Assembly: GCA_937927415.1 (NCBI GenBank)
Contig: CALBDS010000051.1
Span: 1 to 7,710, forward strand
Reading direction: 5' to 3'
From: an uncultured Rhodospirillaceae bacterium
GTDB lineage: Bacteria > Pseudomonadota > Alphaproteobacteria > Azospirillales > Azospirillaceae
DNA: 7,710 nt
Part shown: positions 3,928 through 7,710 of the stretch, one piece after another
Position numbering within the stretch: position 1 is the first letter of the stretch
How the letters are laid out: each line of letters starts with the position of its first letter
Translations under genes and position numbers: made by a program
The notes under the pieces: generated by a model
Told to the model about the DNA's origin: nothing
Databases searched by the model: none
The model's input: only the letters and a program-made list of their open reading frames with translations

Positions 3928-6900
3928 ATGCGCTTCCAGCGACGCTTCACGTTCGAGGGGCAGGACGCCTACGCCGGAATCGGCTTCCGCACGACCGGCA
4001 GCGAGATCCGCAATCCCGACGGTTCGGTGGTGTTCGCGCAGACCGGCATCGAGGTGCCGGAAAGCTGGAGCCAGGTGGCCTGTGACATCCTGGCACAAAA
4101 ATACTTCCGCAAGGCCGGCGTGCCCGCCGTCCTGAAGCCGGTGGAGGAAAACACCGTCCCGTCGTGGCTGTGGCGCAAGGTGCCGGACGAATCGAAGCTG
4201 TCCGCCCTGCCCAAGGAACAGCGCACGGTGGGCGAGACCTCGGCCAAGCAGGTTTTCGACCGTCTGGCCGGCACCTGGACCTATTGGGGCTGGCAGGGCG
4301 GCTATTTCGACAGCGAAGCCGACGCCCGCATCTTCTTCGACGAGATGCGCTTCATGCTGGCGACCCAGATGGCCGCCCCCAACAGCCCGCAGTGGTTCAA
4401 CACCGGGCTGCACTGGGCCTATGGCATCGACGGCCCCGGCCAGGGGCATTTCTATGTGGATTTCAAGACGGGGCTGCTGACCTCCTCCGCCTCGGCCTAC
4501 GAGCATCCGCAGCCGCACGCCTGCTTCATCCAGTCGGTGCAGGACGATCTGGTGAACGAGGGCGGCATCATGGACCTGTGGGTCCGCGAGGCGCGCCTGT
4601 TCAAGTACGGCTCGGGCACCGGCTCCAACTTCTCCCGCGTGCGGGGCGAGGGGGAACGGCTGTCGGGGGGCGGCAAGTCGTCGGGCCTGATGAGCTTCCT
4701 GAAGATCGGCGACCGGGCGGCCGGGGCCATCAAGTCGGGTGGCACCACGCGGCGCGCGGCCAAGATGGTCACCGTCGATCTCGACCATCCCGACATCGAA
4801 GCCTACATCGACTGGAAGGTGATCGAGGAGCAGAAGGTGGCCGCATTGGTCACCGGCTCCAAGGTCTGCCAGACGCACCTGAGCGCGGTGATGGCGGCGT
4901 GCGCCGGCGGCATCGATCCCAAGGAAAACAAGGACCTGAAGAAGGCCGTCGTCGCCGCCCGCAAGGCCGGCGTGCCGGAGAACTATGTCCAGCGGGTGAT
5001 GCAGTTCGCGGGGCAGGGCTTCACCAGCATCGAATTCCGCACCTATGACACCGATTGGGATTCGGAAGCCTATCTGACCGTCGCCGGGCAGAACTCCAAC
5101 AACTCGGTGCGCATCCCCAACGGCTTCGTGCAGGCGGTGCTGGATGATGCCGACTGGAACCTGATCCGCCGCACCGACGGCAAGGTGGCCCGGACCGTGC
5201 GCGCCCGCGACCTGTGGGACAAGATCGGTCACGCCGCCTGGGCCTGCGCCGATCCCGGCGTGCAGTTCGACACCACCATCAACGAATGGCACACCTGCCC
5301 GGCGTCGGGGCGGATCAACGCGTCGAACCCGTGTTCGGAATACATGTTCCTGGACGATACGGCGTGCAATCTGGCCTCGCTCAACCTGCTGGCCTTCCGC
5401 CGTCCCAACGGCTCGTTCGATATCGAGGCGTTTGAGCACGCCTGCCGCCTGTGGACGGTGGTTCTGGAAATCTCGGTGCTGATGGCGCAGTTCCCCAGCC
5501 GCGAGATCGCCCAGCTTTCCTATGAATTCCGCACGCTGGGTCTGGGTTACGCCAACCTGGGCGGCCTGCTGATGGCTGCCGGCCTGCCCTATGACTCCGA
5601 GGCTGGCCGGTCGCTGTGCGCCGCCATCACCGCGGTGATGACCGGCGTCGCCTATGCCACCTCGGCGGAAATGGCCGAGGAGCTGGGGCCGTTCGCGGGG
5701 TATGAGGCCAACCGCGAACACATGCTGCGCGTCATGCGCAACCATCATCGCGCCGCCCATGGTGCGAAGGACGGGTATGAAGGTCTGTCGGTGGCCCCGG
5801 TGCCGTTCGACGCCGCCGCCTGCCCCGACCCGGATCTGGCCAAGGCCGCGGCCCGCGCCTGGGACCGCGCGCTGGAAATGGGCGAGGCGTTCGGTTACCG
5901 CAACGCCCAGTCCACGGTGATCGCCCCCACCGGCACCATCGGTCTGGTGATGGATTGCGACACCACCGGCATCGAACCCGACTTCGCCCTGGTGAAGTTC
6001 AAGAAGCTGGCCGGCGGCGGCTATTTCAAGATCGTCAACCGGCTGGTGCCGGTGGCGCTGCACGCGCTGGGCTATGACGCCGAGGCCATCCGCGCCATCG
6101 AACGCTATGCGGTCGGCCACGGCACGCTGAAGACCAGCCCGGCCATCGACCACGCCGCACTGAAGGCCAAGGGCTTCACCGACGCCGTGCTGGAGAAGCT
6201 GGAAGCCGGCCTCGGCACCGCCTTCGACATCAAGTTCGTCTTCAACAAGTGGACTCTGGGGGCGGAGTTCTGCACCGGCGCGCTGGGCATTCCGGCGGAG
6301 ATGCTGGACCGTCCGGGCTTCGACCTGCTGGCCCACATCGGCTTCAGCCGGGCGGAGATCGACGCCGCCAACACCTATTGCTGCGGTGCCATGACGCTGG
6401 AGGGCGCACCCTTCCTGAAGGACGAGCACTTGGCCGTGTTCGATTGCGCTAGCCCGTGCGGGCGCATCGGCAAGCGGTTCCTGTCGTGGGCATCGCACAT
6501 CACCATGATGGCGGCGGCACAGCCCTTCATCTCCGGCGCCATTTCCAAGACCATCAACATGGCCAACAACGCCACGGTCGAGGCGTGCAAGGACGCCTAT
6601 CTCCTGTCCTGGCGTCTGGGGCTGAAGGCCAACGCGCTGTATCGCGACGGCTCCAAGCTCAGCCAGCCGCTGGCCGCCTCGATCCTTGAGGACGCCGACG
6701 ACGCCGGGGACAGCACGCTGGACGCGGTGCTGGAGGCCCCCAACGCCGCCCGCGTGCCGATGGTCACCGAGCGGGTGGTTGAAAAGGTCGTCGAGAAGAT
6801 CATCGAGCGCAAGCTGTCGGAGCGGCAGAAGCTGCCCCACCGCCGCAAGGGCTACACCCAGAAGGCGATGGTCGGCGGTCACAAGGTCTACATCCGCACC

Positions 6901-7611
6901 GGCGAGTACGAGGACGGCCGCCTGGGCGAGATCTTCATCGACATGCACAAGGAAGGGGCTGCCTTCCGCTCGCTGATGAACAACTTCGCCATCGCGGTGT
7001 CGATCGGCCTGCAGTACGGCGTGCCGCTGGAAGAGTTCGTGGAAGCCTTCACCTTCACCCGCTTCGAGCCGTCAGGCTCGGTGCAGGGCAACGACGCCAT
7101 CAAGATGGCGACGTCGGTGATCGACTACATCTTCCGCGAGGTGGCGATTTCGTACCTGGGCCGCACCGATCTGGCCCACGCGACACCCGACGACCTGCTG
7201 CCCTTCACCGTGGGCACCGGCGATTCCCAGGGTGACCTGCGTCAGGCGCAGGGGCCGAACGAGGTGGTGCGCAAGCTGACCTCCAAGGGCTATGTCCGCT
7301 CCAACCTGCGGGTTCTGACCGGCGGTCAGGCGCAAAAGGCGGTGACGGCCATGGCGACGGTGGCGGCGACCGGCACCAGTGCCGCGGCGGCCACGGCCTA
7401 TGCCGGCGGCGGAACCACGGTGGCGGTGGCGGCGGCCACCACCTTGTCGTCGCCCACCGCCGGCACCAGCGACCGCTACGAGCGGGTCCGCGAAGCGCGC
7501 GCCAAGGGGTACGAGGGCGACCAGTGCGCCGAATGCGGCAACATGACCCTGGTCCGCAACGGCACCTGCCTGAAGTGCGACACCTGCGGTTCCACCACGG
7601 GCTGCTCGTAA
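3928..7611 (+). CDS. nrdJ: Adenosylcobalamin-dependent class II ribonucleotide reductase
   Basis: A complete 1227-residue protein, the large single-chain form typical of alphaproteobacteria. It reduces ribonucleotides to deoxyribonucleotides using a thiyl radical generated from coenzyme B12, without oxygen or a separate radical subunit. The ATG at 3928 fits the conserved N-terminus. AGGG at 3915-3918 lies 9 nt upstream and AAGGAG at 3908-3913 lies 14 nt upstream. The N-terminal region (1-110) leads into the 10-stranded barrel. Cys199 (PHACFIQS) and Cys480 (DDTACNLAS) match the active-site redox pair. Cys469 in NPCSE (467-471) is the expected thiyl-radical cysteine, with Asn467 and Glu471 as partners. 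Further motifs are GSGTGSNFS (228-236), GGTTRR (271-276) and the phosphate-binding PTGTIG (667-672). A charged repeat (VVEKVVEKIIERK, 950-962) leads to a TSCPD-type domain (about 972-1075). An Ala/Thr linker (1133-1180) precedes the Cys-rich tail: CxxC at 1200/1203, then 1214, 1217, 1220 and 1226. The tail probably relays electrons from thioredoxin, possibly with zinc. No nrdA, nrdB or nrdI is present. Confidence 0.97.
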   Translation: MRFQRRFTFEGQDAYAGIGFRTTGSEIRNPDGSVVFAQTGIEVPESWSQVACDILAQKYFRKAGVPAVLKPVEENTVPSWLWRKVPDESKLSALPKEQRTVGETSAKQVFDRLAGTWTYWGWQGGYFDSEADARIFFDEMRFMLATQMAAPNSPQWFNTGLHWAYGIDGPGQGHFYVDFKTGLLTSSASAYEHPQPHACFIQSVQDDLVNEGGIMDLWVREARLFKYGSGTGSNFSRVRGEGERLSGGGKSSGLMSFLKIGDRAAGAIKSGGTTRRAAKMVTVDLDHPDIEAYIDWKVIEEQKVAALVTGSKVCQTHLSAVMAACAGGIDPKENKDLKKAVVAARKAGVPENYVQRVMQFAGQGFTSIEFRTYDTDWDSEAYLTVAGQNSNNSVRIPNGFVQAVLDDADWNLIRRTDGKVARTVRARDLWDKIGHAAWACADPGVQFDTTINEWHTCPASGRINASNPCSEYMFLDDTACNLASLNLLAFRRPNGSFDIEAFEHACRLWTVVLEISVLMAQFPSREIAQLSYEFRTLGLGYANLGGLLMAAGLPYDSEAGRSLCAAITAVMTGVAYATSAEMAEELGPFAGYEANREHMLRVMRNHHRAAHGAKDGYEGLSVAPVPFDAAACPDPDLAKAAARAWDRALEMGEAFGYRNAQSTVIAPTGTIGLVMDCDTTGIEPDFALVKFKKLAGGGYFKIVNRLVPVALHALGYDAEAIRAIERYAVGHGTLKTSPAIDHAALKAKGFTDAVLEKLEAGLGTAFDIKFVFNKWTLGAEFCTGALGIPAEMLDRPGFDLLAHIGFSRAEIDAANTYCCGAMTLEGAPFLKDEHLAVFDCASPCGRIGKRFLSWASHITMMAAAQPFISGAISKTINMANNATVEACKDAYLLSWRLGLKANALYRDGSKLSQPLAASILEDADDAGDSTLDAVLEAPNAARVPMVTERVVEKVVEKIIERKLSERQKLPHRRKGYTQKAMVGGHKVYIRTGEYEDGRLGEIFIDMHKEGAAFRSLMNNFAIAVSIGLQYGVPLEEFVEAFTFTRFEPSGSVQGNDAIKMATSVIDYIFREVAISYLGRTDLAHATPDDLLPFTVGTGDSQGDLRQAQGPNEVVRKLTSKGYVRSNLRVLTGGQAQKAVTAMATVAATGTSAAAATAYAGGGTTVAVAAATTLSSPTAGTSDRYERVREARAKGYEGDQCAECGNMTLVRNGTCLKCDTCGSTTGCS

Positions 7612-7617
7612 CTCCAC

Positions 7618-7656
7618 GGCGCCCCCTGCCCCCCTCCTTGGGGGTGCAGGGGCGCC
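7618..7656 (+). terminator. Strong GC hairpin after nrdJ
   Basis: Beginning 6 nt after the nrdJ stop, GGCGCCCC...TGC...CCCC pairs with GGGG...GCA...GGGGCGCC. The stem is about 16 bp with one or two bulges and a short TCCTT-type loop. It is placed where a terminator is expected. The following bases (CGCCCCATAGG) are not T-rich, so it may act with Rho or protect the mRNA end. Confidence 0.55.
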
Positions 7657-7710
7657 CGCCCCATAGGCGCTAGGATAAGGGTGGACGAGAGGAATCTCGG
7701 TGTGATTCAG
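7657..7710 (+). other. Right-edge intergenic bases with a possible gene start
   Basis: No complete gene is visible. A Shine-Dalgarno-like GAGAGGAA (7687-7694) stands 7 nt before a GTG at 7702-7704, which is followed by only two more codons before the edge. That could be the start of a downstream rightward gene, but nine coding bases cannot identify it. GAATC (7692-7696) and GATTC (7704-7708) form a small inverted pair, and both fit the CcrM site GANTC. Confidence 0.25.

Noticed and set aside
3775..6948. A 1057-codon open frame on the minus strand opposite nrdJ
   Set aside because: It is antisense to an unmistakable NrdJ reading frame. The composition is the His/Gly/Ala/Val/Asp/Leu mix expected from the complement of GC-rich codons, with no domain or start signal. 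Long antisense frames are common in high-GC genes.
1..7710. tRNA, rRNA, CRISPR arrays, insertion sequences
   Set aside because: No tRNA cloverleaf, rRNA signature, regularly spaced repeats, transposase gene or terminal inverted repeats were seen.

Overview
The window is high-GC DNA that reads as an alphaproteobacterium, most likely in or near the Rhodospirillales (Azospirillum, Rhodospirillum or Magnetospirillum type). The grounds are the strong G/C bias at third codon positions, a large single-chain B12-dependent ribonucleotide reductase of the alphaproteobacterial type, and a canonical CheZ beside MotB-like genes. The genus is inference.

Left part (1-3412, minus strand). Four genes form a tight leftward operon. 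A CheZ chemotaxis phosphatase (2576-3250) is followed after 3 nt by a MotB/OmpA-like single-pass membrane protein without the motor aspartate (1826-2572). Next comes a second MotB/PomB-like protein that keeps the aspartate, joined by a TGATG stop/start overlap (1083-1826). After 11 nt comes a secreted protein with two AMIN-like domains and a Pro/Ala-rich tail, running off the left edge (1-1071). The first ~34 bases are not genomic: they match the Illumina TruSeq/P5 adapter at 30 of 34 positions. The last six residues and stop codon of the leftmost gene are therefore artefacts, and the window begins at a contig end.

Middle (about 3413-3927). This is a 515-bp divergent intergenic region with more structure than a plain promoter gap. 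It holds a dyad next to cheZ, a run of stem-loops on the plus strand ending in a terminator-like hairpin plus TTTT (about 3474-3660), and two DnaA-box-like 9-mers. It also holds a 25-bp dyad and two GC-rich hairpins just ahead of the nrdJ ribosome binding site. I could not match the structured part to a known RNA family by eye.

Right part (3928-7611, plus strand). A complete 1227-residue adenosylcobalamin-dependent class II ribonucleotide reductase (NrdJ) carries all catalytic cysteines, a TSCPD-type C-terminal domain, an Ala/Thr-rich low-complexity linker and a cysteine-rich tail. A long GC hairpin follows it, and possibly the start of another gene at the right edge.

The left operon serves chemotaxis, motility or an envelope ion-driven complex. 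The right gene makes deoxyribonucleotides without needing oxygen. They share only the divergent regulatory region. The most promising undescribed element is the structured plus-strand RNA upstream of nrdJ.
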